Positions 1 to 9,468 of a DNA stretch of 64,000 bases are shown here, in pieces. Where the stretch lies: positions 434,001 to 498,000 of the forward strand of contig CAKSQK010000001.1 in the NCBI GenBank assembly GCA_934486785.1, written 5' to 3'. The DNA comes from an uncultured Niabella sp. GTDB lineage: Bacteria > Bacteroidota > Bacteroidia > Chitinophagales > Chitinophagaceae. A program made the translations under genes and the position numbers. Position 1 is the stretch's first letter, and every line of letters starts with the position of its first letter. The notes under the pieces were generated by a model. It saw only the letters and a list, made by a program, of their open reading frames with translations, did no database searches and had not been told where the DNA came from.

Positions 1-2247
1 CATGTTTCGCCTGCCGTTTTCAATGTTGATCAGATACACCGTTCTCTGTAAGCTGTTATCAAGATAGCTGCTGTCTGTAATGCCGTTTCTTACTTGGCCC
101 GCATTAAAAAACACCCTGAAGTTGAACTCCCCTTTATCACGGTTGCCCTGCTTTTCGTAATTGAAATTAAAGCTGATGTTATTGTTGTAATATGGCCTTA
201 AATGTGCATTGCCATAATTAAAAGTGGTTTGCGCATTATCAATGATGGGGAATAGCTGATCAATGGAAGGAATGCCTGCTGAATTGTTTTGCGAAAGATT
301 TACATTGATATTGTATTTTCTAAACCTGTTGTAAGTATACGAAACATTCAAACCTGGCAAAAAGAAGCTGTAATTTCTTTCAATATTCCTATTCTCAATA
401 TCTGATTCATTTTTTTCTGACAAAAACTGTCCCTGCAGCACGGCCGATACATTTAAAAACCTGAAGAAACGGTCTGACAGGTTTTTACGAAAACTTTTTG
501 AGAACCGCAGCGATGGCCTGTCTTCAAAACGGGTAATGTTGTTGAAGTACGTAAGGCTGTCCATAATATCATAGCTGTTTGTCAGTGTATCAAGATTACT
601 TGCCAGTGTTGCGAAATCGGATCTTGAATAAGACAACTGGTTGTTGAAACTGATATTGATGTTCCAAAGGTTGTGGCTGCCAAACAAAAGCCGTTTCAAC
701 GCATTGTAACCAAAGCCCAGGCTGTTATTAAAGTTTGACGATTCATTGTCATAATTACGGTTGATGTACCTGCTTTTTGAAGGCTCGGTAAAAGATATGA
801 TATCTGAAGTAGTATTGCGGTTGCTGTTGTTGGAAGAATAGTTAGTGCTGTAATTGAGGTTAAAGCTTTTCAGGTTTCTTTCATCATCATCACTGTTCCT
901 GTACGATGCATTTAAAGAAACGTTCTGATTGGAACTTTCTGACACCGTGTTTTGCTCGTTGGTACTGGCAAGGCCCACAAATTGCTTTTCAGAAGAAGTA
1001 AAGCTGTTGGATACCGCATTGCTGTTACCTGCATTAAATCCGCTGTTAATCGAAAACTCAGTGCTTCTGTCTCGCTTGTTATAACCGGCGTTAAAAGAAT
1101 GGTTTTCGTTTTCGGAATATGAAGTTCTTTGAGATTCGCCAAACAACAGCGTATCCTGTATGGTTGACTGCGAACTGGTGCGCGAGCTAACATCATTTGC
1201 ATTGCTTCTGAAATTATATCCCGCATTAAGCTGGTTATTCAGCCGGCTGTTGGTCTCCTCCGAAAAATTGTGCTGGTACGTGGCCCCCACAAACCCTATT
1301 TTATTTACCCCCGATCCGCCAAAATTAGCCACATACCTGTTAGAAGGATTAAAATCCCGGTAAGAGCTTTGCCGCACTATAGATTGCATGTCGGCGCTTT
1401 TATTAATATTATTTGTAGCGGCGGCAAGCCCAAAACGATTTCTTCTGTTGTACGCCTGCGAGGCAGCATCGGCTTCGTAGCGGTTATCAGTACCAATACC
1501 TGCGCCTACTTTGCCAAAAATGCCAAACTTCCTGTCCTCCCTCAATTTAATATTCATCGTCAGCAAAGAGTCAGCCGGGTCTTCATCAATATTATCTTTT
1601 GTGTAATCCTGCTCCTGGTAAACCTGTATTTTTTCTATCGCGTTCTTGGGCAGGTTTTGCGTGGCAATAGCAGGGTCGCCGCCAAAGAACGGTTTGCCGT
1701 CTACAAACAATTTGTTTACCGTTTTACCATTCACGGTTATGGTTCCATCGCCCCACATGGTTACGCCCGGCACGCGCCGCAGCATATCTTCCACCACGGC
1801 ATTAGAATCTAATTTAAAAGCCGCCGGATTAATCTCCAGTGTATCGCCATTCATTCTTATGGGCAGCACAGCCTGCACCACCACTTCATCCATAGAACCG
1901 TAAGTTCTGGAAAGTAATACTGTTTTAAAGTTGTAATGGCGAGCAGTTGTATCTAACTGGATCGTCTGAGAATAAGGCTTATAGCCTGCGTAAGAAAAAT
2001 TTACGATCACGGGCGTAACAACCGGTATGGTTTGAAAATGAAACTCGCCATGAGCGTTGGTCAACTGGTAATCCAGCAAAGTCGAATCAGCTTTTTTGTA
2101 AATAGTGATGGTTACGGACTGAAGCGTGTATTCGTTGGTAGAATCTTTTACCACGCCTGTAACGCTACCCGATTTTAAAGAATCTTTTACCTGGCCCAAT
2201 AATGCAACAGGCAGTAAAAAAATAAGCAGTGTGAAGATGGATCGCAT
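1..2247 (-). CDS. Outer-membrane beta-barrel protein with carboxypeptidase-like regulatory domain (TonB-receptor-like), 3' part outside window
   Basis: I translated this myself: an ATG at 2247 opens a frame that stays open for 749 codons to the window edge, so the C-terminus is missing. Residues 1-19 form a signal peptide (hydrophobic LLIFLLPVALLG). Then comes a carboxypeptidase-D-like regulatory beta-sandwich (about 25-105, including the typical FSYAGYKPYSQ stretch) and a plug-like region (VPGVTMWGDGTITVNGK). The rest is Asn/Ser/Tyr-rich alternating strands typical of an outer-membrane barrel. In Bacteroidota such proteins sit in the outer membrane, and many take up ligands with TonB energy, but no substrate can be read here. 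The start lies 3 bases after the stop of the beta-propeller gene, so the two are probably co-transcribed. It lacks an obvious SusD partner in the window. Confidence 0.85.
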   Translation of the reverse strand, partial: MRSIFTLLIFLLPVALLGQVKDSLKSGSVTGVVKDSTNEYTLQSVTITIYKKADSTLLDYQLTNAHGEFHFQTIPVVTPVIVNFSYAGYKPYSQTIQLDTTARHYNFKTVLLSRTYGSMDEVVVQAVLPIRMNGDTLEINPAAFKLDSNAVVEDMLRRVPGVTMWGDGTITVNGKTVNKLFVDGKPFFGGDPAIATQNLPKNAIEKIQVYQEQDYTKDNIDEDPADSLLTMNIKLREDRKFGIFGKVGAGIGTDNRYEADAASQAYNRRNRFGLAAATNNINKSADMQSIVRQSSYRDFNPSNRYVANFGGSGVNKIGFVGATYQHNFSEETNSRLNNQLNAGYNFRSNANDVSSRTSSQSTIQDTLLFGESQRTSYSENENHSFNAGYNKRDRSTEFSINSGFNAGNSNAVSNSFTSSEKQFVGLASTNEQNTVSESSNQNVSLNASYRNSDDDERNLKSFNLNYSTNYSSNNSNRNTTSDIISFTEPSKSRYINRNYDNESSNFNNSLGFGYNALKRLLFGSHNLWNINISFNNQLSYSRSDFATLASNLDTLTNSYDIMDSLTYFNNITRFEDRPSLRFSKSFRKNLSDRFFRFLNVSAVLQGQFLSEKNESDIENRNIERNYSFFLPGLNVSYTYNRFRKYNINVNLSQNNSAGIPSIDQLFPIIDNAQTTFNYGNAHLRPYYNNNISFNFNYEKQGNRDKGEFNFRVFFNAGQVRNGITDSSYLDNSLQRTVYLINIENGRRNM

Positions 2248-2250
2248 TTA

Positions 2251-3498
2251 CTAATTGTTAGATATTGGCTTCAGCGCAATAATTACAGGATTATCGGTAG
2301 ACTTACCAGTTTCAAAATAATGTTTTAGAGCCGCATCATATACAGGGTTTCTGGCAGCGTTCGACTCTTTGTTCTGAAACATTGAGGCAGATGAAATGCT
2401 GGTGTATAAGTAATCTTCATCGTAATACTGAATGCTGTTACCCATGACAGGTAAAAAAGCATTGGTACTGTCATAAGTAACCTTGCTGAGGTTGATGAAT
2501 TGTTTTGTTTTTTTATCAAACATAAAATTCCGCTCCCTGAAACTTCTGAAAAAATCAAGGCTGAAAAAGAGATAATTTCTCAGGTCTATCACATTATCAA
2601 TGCCCCATACAAAGTTTGAATTCTTCATTTTATAATCTTCCAGCTTGCTGCGGGAATCGAAATTTTCAGTAAAGAAAGAATTTGGAATAGTATTGGCCGC
2701 CGGCATAATGATGGTGTACAATTCCCTTACACTGTCGGAGTTTAATTCATAAATTGTATAATGATAAGGCCTTGTAAATAATATGGTAGATGGATTAGAT
2801 GTTTTAAAAAATGAAATACGTTCGGGGCTGCTGTAATAAATGGAAGACGTTTTACGGTTATACGGGAAGAAAGCGCCAATGGTTTTTACGCCATCATAAA
2901 TTTTCAATTCGTAATCTTCAGCATCCTTCCAGGCTTTGTTGGCATAAATATAACTGTACACCCATTGGTTTTTATTAAACTGGCGCGGATTAGCCATCAC
3001 AATTTCAAAGTCTTTAATAACCTTAGTTCTTTCAGCTTTTACATTATTCAGATCGTAGTAAACAGCCTGGCTGTATTTGATGGAGCTGTTGTTGATGGGG
3101 TTATCTATGGCAGCCTGAATCTCTTTTTGGGAAGGGTTATAATTTTTATTAAGGCCTGAAATAAACAGCGCGTTTTTAGCTTCATCATATTCAATTGATC
3201 TGATCTGGTAGCCTTTGTATGTATATTTTTTTACAAACCTTCCGTTTTTATCAAAAAAATAAATGGCGTCTGTATCACGGTCAAAAACAATAAAATAATC
3301 TTTTGTAACGATCAGCCTGTATATCCTGCCAAAAAGACTTTCCTTCGTTGTTTCAAGAGGAATGTATTTTACTTCGCTAAAAAGCTTTGACTGCGGCATA
3401 CCGGTGGCATACGTGGGCTCAAAATATAATTTTTGAGGCTGGCCAATGGCACAAAGCGTCGTTAATAAACCTATAATTACAGTTGCAAATCTCTTCAT
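2251..3498 (-). CDS. 6-bladed beta-propeller protein, secreted
   Basis: This 415-residue protein has a signal peptide (residues 1-19, ending near CAIGQP). The opening segment VKYIPLETTKESLFGRIYRL, followed by a repeat of the type DRDTDAIYFFDKNGRFVKKY, is the usual start of Bacteroidota 6-bladed beta-propeller proteins (PF17170-like), which are periplasmic or surface proteins of unknown biochemical role. The repeats further on are weak by eye. Its stop codon is followed after 3 bases by the start of the outer-membrane barrel gene, so the pair forms a two-gene unit. The propeller may assist or sense the ligand handled by the barrel; this is inferred from position only. No Cys lipobox is seen. 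Confidence 0.75.
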   Translation of the reverse strand: MKRFATVIIGLLTTLCAIGQPQKLYFEPTYATGMPQSKLFSEVKYIPLETTKESLFGRIYRLIVTKDYFIVFDRDTDAIYFFDKNGRFVKKYTYKGYQIRSIEYDEAKNALFISGLNKNYNPSQKEIQAAIDNPINNSSIKYSQAVYYDLNNVKAERTKVIKDFEIVMANPRQFNKNQWVYSYIYANKAWKDAEDYELKIYDGVKTIGAFFPYNRKTSSIYYSSPERISFFKTSNPSTILFTRPYHYTIYELNSDSVRELYTIIMPAANTIPNSFFTENFDSRSKLEDYKMKNSNFVWGIDNVIDLRNYLFFSLDFFRSFRERNFMFDKKTKQFINLSKVTYDSTNAFLPVMGNSIQYYDEDYLYTSISSASMFQNKESNAARNPVYDAALKHYFETGKSTDNPVIIALKPISNN

Positions 3499-3673
3499 AC
3501 AATTTTAAAATGGCCTCCCAATGTAATAATCCGGATTGTATAAAGGCTTAGACGCCATTGGTGCGCACGTCCTGCGCAAAAATTAATTTTTATTTATTAA
3601 GGTAGAAGCAGTTGCGGAATTTATTTACTGTTTGCAGGTATTACAAACATTTGTTTAAAGGGTAGTAGATAAG

Positions 3674-5173
3674 TTAAGCAACCAGCTTCACCATGATCCT
3701 GATGCTCCAGATCACTACCAATATGCCCACGCCAATAAGCGCTGCTTTTCGGTTCAGCCTGCCAACAAGCCTTGCAGCAATTGGCGCAGCCAGCAATCCG
3801 CCAATGATAAGGCCCAAAATGGTTTGCCAGTGCGAGATGCCCAGCAGTACAAAAAACGTGAGCGCGCTGGAGAAGGTTACAAAAAACTCAGTCAGGCTTA
3901 CCGTGCCAATTACAAAGCGTGGTGTGCGCCCTTTGCCAATAAGGGTTGTAGTAACAATGGGGCCCCAGCCGCCGCCGCCAAAGCTGTCAAAAAAGCCACC
4001 GGCGCCGGCCAGCAGGCCATAACGGTTGAATTTCTTTTTAGGAATTGTTTTTTTAAGCGCGTTCACAAGTATTTTAATACCTAAGAACATGGTATAAAAA
4101 GCCAGCAGGCCTCTTGCCAGCGTGCTGTACCGTTCTCCAATGTAGTATAAAAGTATGGCGCCCAAAATAGCGCCGATAACGCCTGGCACGATCAGCGCTT
4201 TCAGCAGTTTTTTATTTACATTTCCAAACCTGTAATGGCTGTAGCCAGAAGCGCCGCTGGCAAACATTTCGGCGGTATGCACACTGCCGCTGATGGCAGC
4301 GGGGCTTATACCGGCAGAAAGTAAAACCGCCGTGCTGGTAACGCCGTAGCCCATGCCCAGCGCCCCATCAACAAGCTGCGCCAGAAAACCCGCGGCCAGC
4401 ATGATGAGAAAAGTTTTATCAAAAGAAGAAAACGCTTCTCGAAAGCCTTCTTTAATGGCATCGTAAGGCAGGTAGTCGAAAATGAAATGGCCGATGAGCA
4501 TAATGGCAAAAAACATCAGCACCCTGGTGGCCAGCTTTCTGTAAGACACTGCTTTGGCCTTACCCTCTTTTTCTACCAGCACCTGTGTAAGATTGTTCAG
4601 CTTGTGCACCTTCTGCTCAAAATCGCCTTTTAGCTGGTCTCTTATAATATGCATGTTGTGAAGCGCCTCATCAATTTCGGCGGGTATCACTTCATTAAAA
4701 GTTTCGCGCAGGCGTTTGGCCACGGTAGGCGATTTGCCGTTGGTTGAAATGGCAATTTTGAGATTGCCTTTTTTTACTACGGAGCCTAAATAAAAATCGC
4801 ACAGTTCGGGCTTATCAGCAATATTTACAAGCTTGTTTTTCTGATGGGCATCCTGGCGTATCTGTTCTGCTACTTTAATATCATTTACCGCGGCAATCAC
4901 CAGGTCGGCACCGTCAAAGTCTTCTATTGCATAAGCTCTTTCCAATAAGGCAAGGTTTGTATTTTCATTTGCAAGCTGCCTTACTTCGGCAATAATTTCT
5001 TTACCAACAAGCTTTATCTGGGTTTTGGGAGAATTGCTTAGCACGGCGTGCAGCTTTTCCAAAGCCACTTTACCGCCGCCTATGATCAGCAGGTTGAGCT
5101 GTTCCAGTTTTAAAAAAACCGGGAACAACAAGTTCGAGCTTTTCTCAATATCGTTTGGCAACTCTTTGCTCAT
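3674..5173 (-). CDS. Precorrin-2 dehydrogenase (CysG N-terminal/Met8-like) fused to a TSUP (TauE/SafE) transporter
   Basis: The 499-residue product has two parts. Residues about 12-200 are a Rossmann-type siroheme synthase domain (LNLLIIGGGKVALEK nucleotide loop, then NIADKPELCDFYLGS with the Asp expected to be catalytic, then ISTNGKSPTVAKRLR). It would oxidise precorrin-2 to sirohydrochlorin. Residues about 215-499 hold seven to eight hydrophobic helices with the TSUP pattern (AQLVDGALGMGYGVTSTAVL and a second GGFFDSFGGGGWGP repeat), a family that moves sulfite, sulfonates or other sulfur anions. It is the last gene of the sulfate assimilation operon, 5 bases after the serine acetyltransferase gene, which fits siroheme supply for CysI and sulfur-anion transport. 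Whether the dehydrogenase part also inserts iron is unknown. Confidence 0.85.
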   Translation of the reverse strand: MSKELPNDIEKSSNLLFPVFLKLEQLNLLIIGGGKVALEKLHAVLSNSPKTQIKLVGKEIIAEVRQLANENTNLALLERAYAIEDFDGADLVIAAVNDIKVAEQIRQDAHQKNKLVNIADKPELCDFYLGSVVKKGNLKIAISTNGKSPTVAKRLRETFNEVIPAEIDEALHNMHIIRDQLKGDFEQKVHKLNNLTQVLVEKEGKAKAVSYRKLATRVLMFFAIMLIGHFIFDYLPYDAIKEGFREAFSSFDKTFLIMLAAGFLAQLVDGALGMGYGVTSTAVLLSAGISPAAISGSVHTAEMFASGASGYSHYRFGNVNKKLLKALIVPGVIGAILGAILLYYIGERYSTLARGLLAFYTMFLGIKILVNALKKTIPKKKFNRYGLLAGAGGFFDSFGGGGWGPIVTTTLIGKGRTPRFVIGTVSLTEFFVTFSSALTFFVLLGISHWQTILGLIIGGLLAAPIAARLVGRLNRKAALIGVGILVVIWSIRIMVKLVA

Positions 5174-5178
5174 ACAAA

Positions 5179-6018
5179 TTACTGGTTCCTAAAAATTTCT
5201 TCCACTGAATTTTTGTGTGAGAATTTATCCTTAGCAACCACCTCGCTTTTATTGTACACCAGCGAACCTGCAGGAACGCTGAATGTAACCCATGCGTTGC
5301 CGCCAATCACACTGTCCTGTCCAATAACGGTTTCGCCGCCTAAAATGGTGGCGCCGCTGTAAATAATTACATTGTCTTCAATGGTGGGGTGGCGCTTACC
5401 TTCTTTTTTATTTTTTGCAGAGTTTAATGCGCCAATGGTCACACTTTGATAAAGCTTTACATTTTTACCAATCACGGCAGTTTCGCCAATAACCACACCG
5501 GTACCATGATCAATAAAAAAAGACTCGCTGATGCCGGCGCCGGGATGAATGTCAATGCCCGTTTGGCTGTGGGCATGCTCGGTAAACGGCCTGGCAAGCG
5601 TTTTAATATTTTTTTTCCATAAAATATTGGAGATGCGATAAACGGCAATTGCATAAAAGCCGGGATAGGTTTGGTACACTTCTTCAATGCTTAGTGCCGC
5701 GGGATCGTTGCTGATAAAAGCCTGCGCATCTTTTAATAAAATGTTATACACGCCGGGGAGCTCATCAAAAAATACTTCTGCTAATTTTTGAGATGCTGCT
5801 CCATCGTCAACCACATCGTATATCAAGGTTGCAAGGTGGCTTTTAAAAGATACCCATCCTTTTTCTATATCACTTTGCTTTTTATTTACGCCCGTTTTAG
5901 GAATAAACAGAAATTCAAACAGGCCGTTAATGAATTCCTTAGCCTGTTGCTTATCAGGCAGGCTGCTGCCGGGCTGGTTGTTGTTCTCAAACAGTTGTTG
6001 TAAAAAATTTATGCTCAT
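5179..6018 (-). CDS. cysE: Serine O-acetyltransferase (EpsC/CysE type)
   Basis: The 279-residue protein has an alpha-helical N-terminal half (about 1-150) and a left-handed beta-helix of hexapeptide repeats (about 155-255). The segment DIHPGAGISESFFIDHGTG is the catalytic and substrate region of serine acetyltransferases, followed by VVIGETAVIGKNVKLYQ. It acetylates L-serine with acetyl-CoA to give O-acetylserine, the carbon acceptor for sulfide in cysteine synthesis. The long N-terminal part matches the SatA/EpsC group usual in Bacteroidota. It sits 22 bases after cysI and 5 bases before the siroheme/TSUP fusion, clearly in the same operon. No cysteine synthase gene is in the window, so that step must be encoded elsewhere. 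Confidence 0.9.
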   Translation of the reverse strand: MSINFLQQLFENNNQPGSSLPDKQQAKEFINGLFEFLFIPKTGVNKKQSDIEKGWVSFKSHLATLIYDVVDDGAASQKLAEVFFDELPGVYNILLKDAQAFISNDPAALSIEEVYQTYPGFYAIAVYRISNILWKKNIKTLARPFTEHAHSQTGIDIHPGAGISESFFIDHGTGVVIGETAVIGKNVKLYQSVTIGALNSAKNKKEGKRHPTIEDNVIIYSGATILGGETVIGQDSVIGGNAWVTFSVPAGSLVYNKSEVVAKDKFSHKNSVEEIFRNQ

Positions 6019-6040
6019 GGAAATGATTTTACATAATTCA

Positions 6041-7705
6041 TTAAGCTATCCATTTACGAAAACTAAAATCCCCAAAAGTTTCGCCAACATTTTTTTCAGC
6101 AGCGTACACACCAAACAATTCATCAAGCGTGGTTAAGATCTCTTCTTCGTTCAGGTTGTCTTTATATTTTGTGTTCAGCCTCAGCCCCAGCCTGTCGCCG
6201 CCAATGTGCAGGTTATACCTGCCCAGGGCTGTGCCCACAAATCCTATCTCGGCATTTGGCGAACGGCCGCAGCCATTGGGGCAGCCGGTCATGCGTAGAA
6301 TAATATCGTCATTTAGCAACCCGTGCTTTGCAAGCAGGGGCTCTATGCGGCTGATGAGCGTTGGCAAATACCTTTGTGCTTCTGCAAGCGCAAGCGGGCA
6401 GGTGTTGAGCGCCACGCATGCTATGGCATTTTTTCTCATAGCACCGGCATGTTCCGTATGGGCAATGATGCCATATTGCTGCAATATCTGCTCCACCTCT
6501 GCTTTATCTTTTTCAGCAATATCTGCCACGATCACGTTTTGGTTTGCCGTAAACCTGAAGTTGGCTTTACCGCTTTCGGCCACTTTATACAAACCAGATT
6601 TTAAGGGAAGGGCCTCTTCGTCAAGCACGCGGCCATTTTCGATAAACACGGTATAGTGCCAGTTGCCTTTGTAATCTTTTACCCAGCCATACCTGTCCTG
6701 CCTTTGTGTAAATGAATAAGGCCTCACCGGTTCAAGCTTAAAGCCGCAGCGTTTTTCCACCTCTTCACGGTAGTGATCCACACCCAGCCTGTCAATGGTA
6801 TACTTCAGCCTCGCCTGCTTCCTGTCGGAGCGGTTGCCAAAATCGCGCTGCACGGTAATGATCTCGTAAACAGCTTTTAAAATCTTTTCTTCATCGTTGG
6901 GCACAAAGCCGAATAATGTGGCCAGCCTGGCATAAGTATTATCATTGCCATGGGTGGTACCCAGGCCGCCGCCGGCGCCAATATTAAAGCCCAGCAACTG
7001 ATCATTTTCAACAATGGCAACCAGCGCCACATCATTGATCAAAACATCCACATCATTATTAGGCGGCAACGCAATGCCTACTTTTAACTTGCGTGGTAAA
7101 TACCTGTCTTTATACAAAGGGTCGTCTTCGGTTTTTTCTACCAGCTTTTCATTGTCCAGCCATATCTCGTACCAGGCGCGTGTTTTAGGCTTTGCCATCT
7201 CGCTGATCTTTGCGGCATAGCGGAATACTTCTTCATGCACGGGAGACTCGCCGGGGTTTGAAGTACAGCAAACATTACGGTTCACATCGCCACAGGTGGC
7301 AATGCTGTCAAGCCCCACGGTATTGAAAGAATGCATGGTAGGCTTGATGTGAGATTTCAAAATTCCGTGCAACTGGATGGTTTGGCGTGTGGTGATCTTT
7401 ATAACGCCGGTTGAGTGCTCGCCTGCCACGTGGTGCAACGCCATATATTGGTCGGGTTTTAAAAAACCCCCGGGCAGCCTTAGCCTGCACATAAACGAAT
7501 AAAGCCATTCCAGCTTTTTCGCGCTGCGCTCTTCACGGCGGTCACGGTCATCCTGCTGGTACATTCCATGAAATTTTACCAGCGACTGATCGTCTTCACG
7601 AATGGCGCCCGTAAAATTATCTAACAGGCTTTCCTTTAATGTGCCGCGCAGGCCGTTGCTTGCGGCTTTGATCTTTTCTACACCTGATAAAGTTTTATCG
7701 CTCAT
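6041..7705 (-). CDS. cysI: Assimilatory sulfite reductase hemoprotein subunit (CysI-like nitrite/sulfite reductase)
   Basis: The 554-residue protein shows the two repeated ferredoxin-like halves of siroheme reductases. The iron-sulfur/siroheme cysteines are present as ACVALNTCPLA (C-x5-C) and TGCPNGCGRS (C-x3-C). The first half has the substrate-side Arg/Lys region (TTRQTIQLHG, then CGDVNRNVCC). It reduces sulfite to sulfide with six electrons supplied by the flavoprotein encoded just upstream (cysJ, 50 bases away). Length and context favour sulfite over nitrite as substrate, since nothing in the neighbourhood concerns nitrate. Confidence 0.93.
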   Translation of the reverse strand: MSDKTLSGVEKIKAASNGLRGTLKESLLDNFTGAIREDDQSLVKFHGMYQQDDRDRREERSAKKLEWLYSFMCRLRLPGGFLKPDQYMALHHVAGEHSTGVIKITTRQTIQLHGILKSHIKPTMHSFNTVGLDSIATCGDVNRNVCCTSNPGESPVHEEVFRYAAKISEMAKPKTRAWYEIWLDNEKLVEKTEDDPLYKDRYLPRKLKVGIALPPNNDVDVLINDVALVAIVENDQLLGFNIGAGGGLGTTHGNDNTYARLATLFGFVPNDEEKILKAVYEIITVQRDFGNRSDRKQARLKYTIDRLGVDHYREEVEKRCGFKLEPVRPYSFTQRQDRYGWVKDYKGNWHYTVFIENGRVLDEEALPLKSGLYKVAESGKANFRFTANQNVIVADIAEKDKAEVEQILQQYGIIAHTEHAGAMRKNAIACVALNTCPLALAEAQRYLPTLISRIEPLLAKHGLLNDDIILRMTGCPNGCGRSPNAEIGFVGTALGRYNLHIGGDRLGLRLNTKYKDNLNEEEILTTLDELFGVYAAEKNVGETFGDFSFRKWIA

Positions 7706-7755
7706 TTACCTTAGTTATTATTTATTCATATTACTAATGTTTTCTAATGTATGCA

Positions 7756-9468
7756 TTAGTACACATCTTTCTCATATCTTCCTTCATCACCCAGCTTTTT
7801 TAAAAAAGCCTTTGCTTCTTCCTCTGTTTTATTGCCATGCTCTTTAAATATCTCAATCAAAGTGGCTTCCACATCTTTACTCATAGGATCGCGTTTACCA
7901 CTCACATAAAAGTATGCCCCGTTGTTCAGCCAGTCATACAGCTCGGCGCCACGCTCCTGCATTTTGTGCTGCACGTATATTTTTTCCGGCTGATCGCGTG
8001 AGAATGCTACATCCAGGTTGGTGAGCACGCCTGTTTGCAAATAATTCTGTATTTCTGTCTGGTATAAAAAATCGGTTACAAAATACTGCTCGCCAAAGAA
8101 AAGCCAGTTTCTGCCTGATGCGCCTATGGCATCTCTTTCGGCAATAAACGACCTGAATGGTGCTATACCAGTGCCCGGCCCCACCATGATCACGTCTTTG
8201 CTTTCATCCGGCAGCTTAAAGTGTTTGGATTTTTGGATAAAAAATTCTACCTGTTCATCTGCCAACAGGTTTGCCAAAAATTTACTACCCACGCCGGTTC
8301 TTCTTTCTTCTTCCACCATAAATTTATCCTTCACTACCGTAATGTGTACCTCATCATTACCATGCGCGGCTGGCGATGATGAAATTGAATACAGGCGTGG
8401 CGCCTGTATAGACATGATTTTGATTACTTCTTCAAACTGGTTTTTATCTTTTAAAGGATATTTTCTTAAAAGATCGTACAAGCTTAAACGTGTTTCAGGC
8501 AGTTCCTGCCCCGTTATTACGCCGTATTGTTTAATGGTTGATTTTAAAAGGTAAGAAATATTAAGCCGCTGCCCCAGCAGCTCTTCTACCGTGGCTTTTG
8601 CTTTGGGATGCTCTATTTCTTTTTTTATGTCAATGCCGGTAAGCTCAACAATCCTGTCAACAATCTCGCGTTTGTTATGCGGGATCACGCCCAGCACATC
8701 GCCCGGCAGATAATCTATGGGCTCATCGCAACTGATCTCAATATGATAGGTTTCTTTATTGCTGCCAATGTCATTCAAATTGACGCTGCTGATCACCGTG
8801 CCTTTGTAAAATTTTTTTCCGGCAGGTTTTGCTGGCGGCGCATTTTGAGGCACTGCTGCCGCCTGCACTGGCGTGGTATGCTGTAATGATGCGATCACAT
8901 TATCAATCCAATGCAGCGCATCGGCTTCGTACTCTACATCGCATTTTTTTAATGGCAGCGCGCGGTGTGCGCCCAGCGCTTCCAGCCTGGCGTCCACGTC
9001 TTCACCGGTTTTACAAAACTGCGCGTAAGATGAATCGCCCAGTGCCAATACGCCAAATTTCATTTTTTTCAGATCGGGCTGGTTTTGCATAATGTAATCG
9101 CAAAACTTTTGCGCCAGCAGCGGCGGATCGCCTTCGCCCTGTGTGCTGATGACCACGAAAAAATTTTCTTCTTTGGTAAGGTCTGACACGCGGTACTGAT
9201 CAAGACCCGCGAGCTTTACTGCCACACCTTTCTTTTTAGCAATGCCGGCCAGTTGTATGGCCAGCGATTTGGAGTTGCCTGTTTCAGTGCCGTATACCAG
9301 TGTGATTTTTTTGGGCGTTGATGTCGCGCCGTTTGCAGCCGCGCCATTAGTGCCCGGTTGTGAAATACCCGCGCGCCCGGCAATATAGCCGTTCAGCCAG
9401 GTCAACTCTTCACGCGTTAGTGTACCGGTTAAATCATTCAGTTGTTTCAGTTTTTCTTCAGACAACAT
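7756..9468 (-). CDS. cysJ: Sulfite reductase flavoprotein (alpha) subunit
   Basis: This 570-residue protein has the expected order: an N-terminal helical stretch, a flavodoxin domain (about 54-195; LVYGTETGNSKSLA phosphate loop and STQGEGDPP), an FAD-binding connecting domain (about 220-430; RLYSISSSPA), and an NADPH-binding domain ending near the C-terminus (VGPGTGIAPFRSF). The last residues KDVY match the aromatic C-terminus that stacks on FAD. It passes electrons from NADPH to CysI. Its ATG lies inside the end of cobA (11-base overlap), which suggests coupled translation. Confidence 0.93.
   Translation of the reverse strand: MLSEEKLKQLNDLTGTLTREELTWLNGYIAGRAGISQPGTNGAAANGATSTPKKITLVYGTETGNSKSLAIQLAGIAKKKGVAVKLAGLDQYRVSDLTKEENFFVVISTQGEGDPPLLAQKFCDYIMQNQPDLKKMKFGVLALGDSSYAQFCKTGEDVDARLEALGAHRALPLKKCDVEYEADALHWIDNVIASLQHTTPVQAAAVPQNAPPAKPAGKKFYKGTVISSVNLNDIGSNKETYHIEISCDEPIDYLPGDVLGVIPHNKREIVDRIVELTGIDIKKEIEHPKAKATVEELLGQRLNISYLLKSTIKQYGVITGQELPETRLSLYDLLRKYPLKDKNQFEEVIKIMSIQAPRLYSISSSPAAHGNDEVHITVVKDKFMVEEERRTGVGSKFLANLLADEQVEFFIQKSKHFKLPDESKDVIMVGPGTGIAPFRSFIAERDAIGASGRNWLFFGEQYFVTDFLYQTEIQNYLQTGVLTNLDVAFSRDQPEKIYVQHKMQERGAELYDWLNNGAYFYVSGKRDPMSKDVEATLIEIFKEHGNKTEEEAKAFLKKLGDEGRYEKDVY

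Noticed and set aside
3635..3660. ACAAA/TTTGT hairpin after the cys operon
   Set aside because: A five-pair A/T stem with no T run; too weak to call as a terminator.
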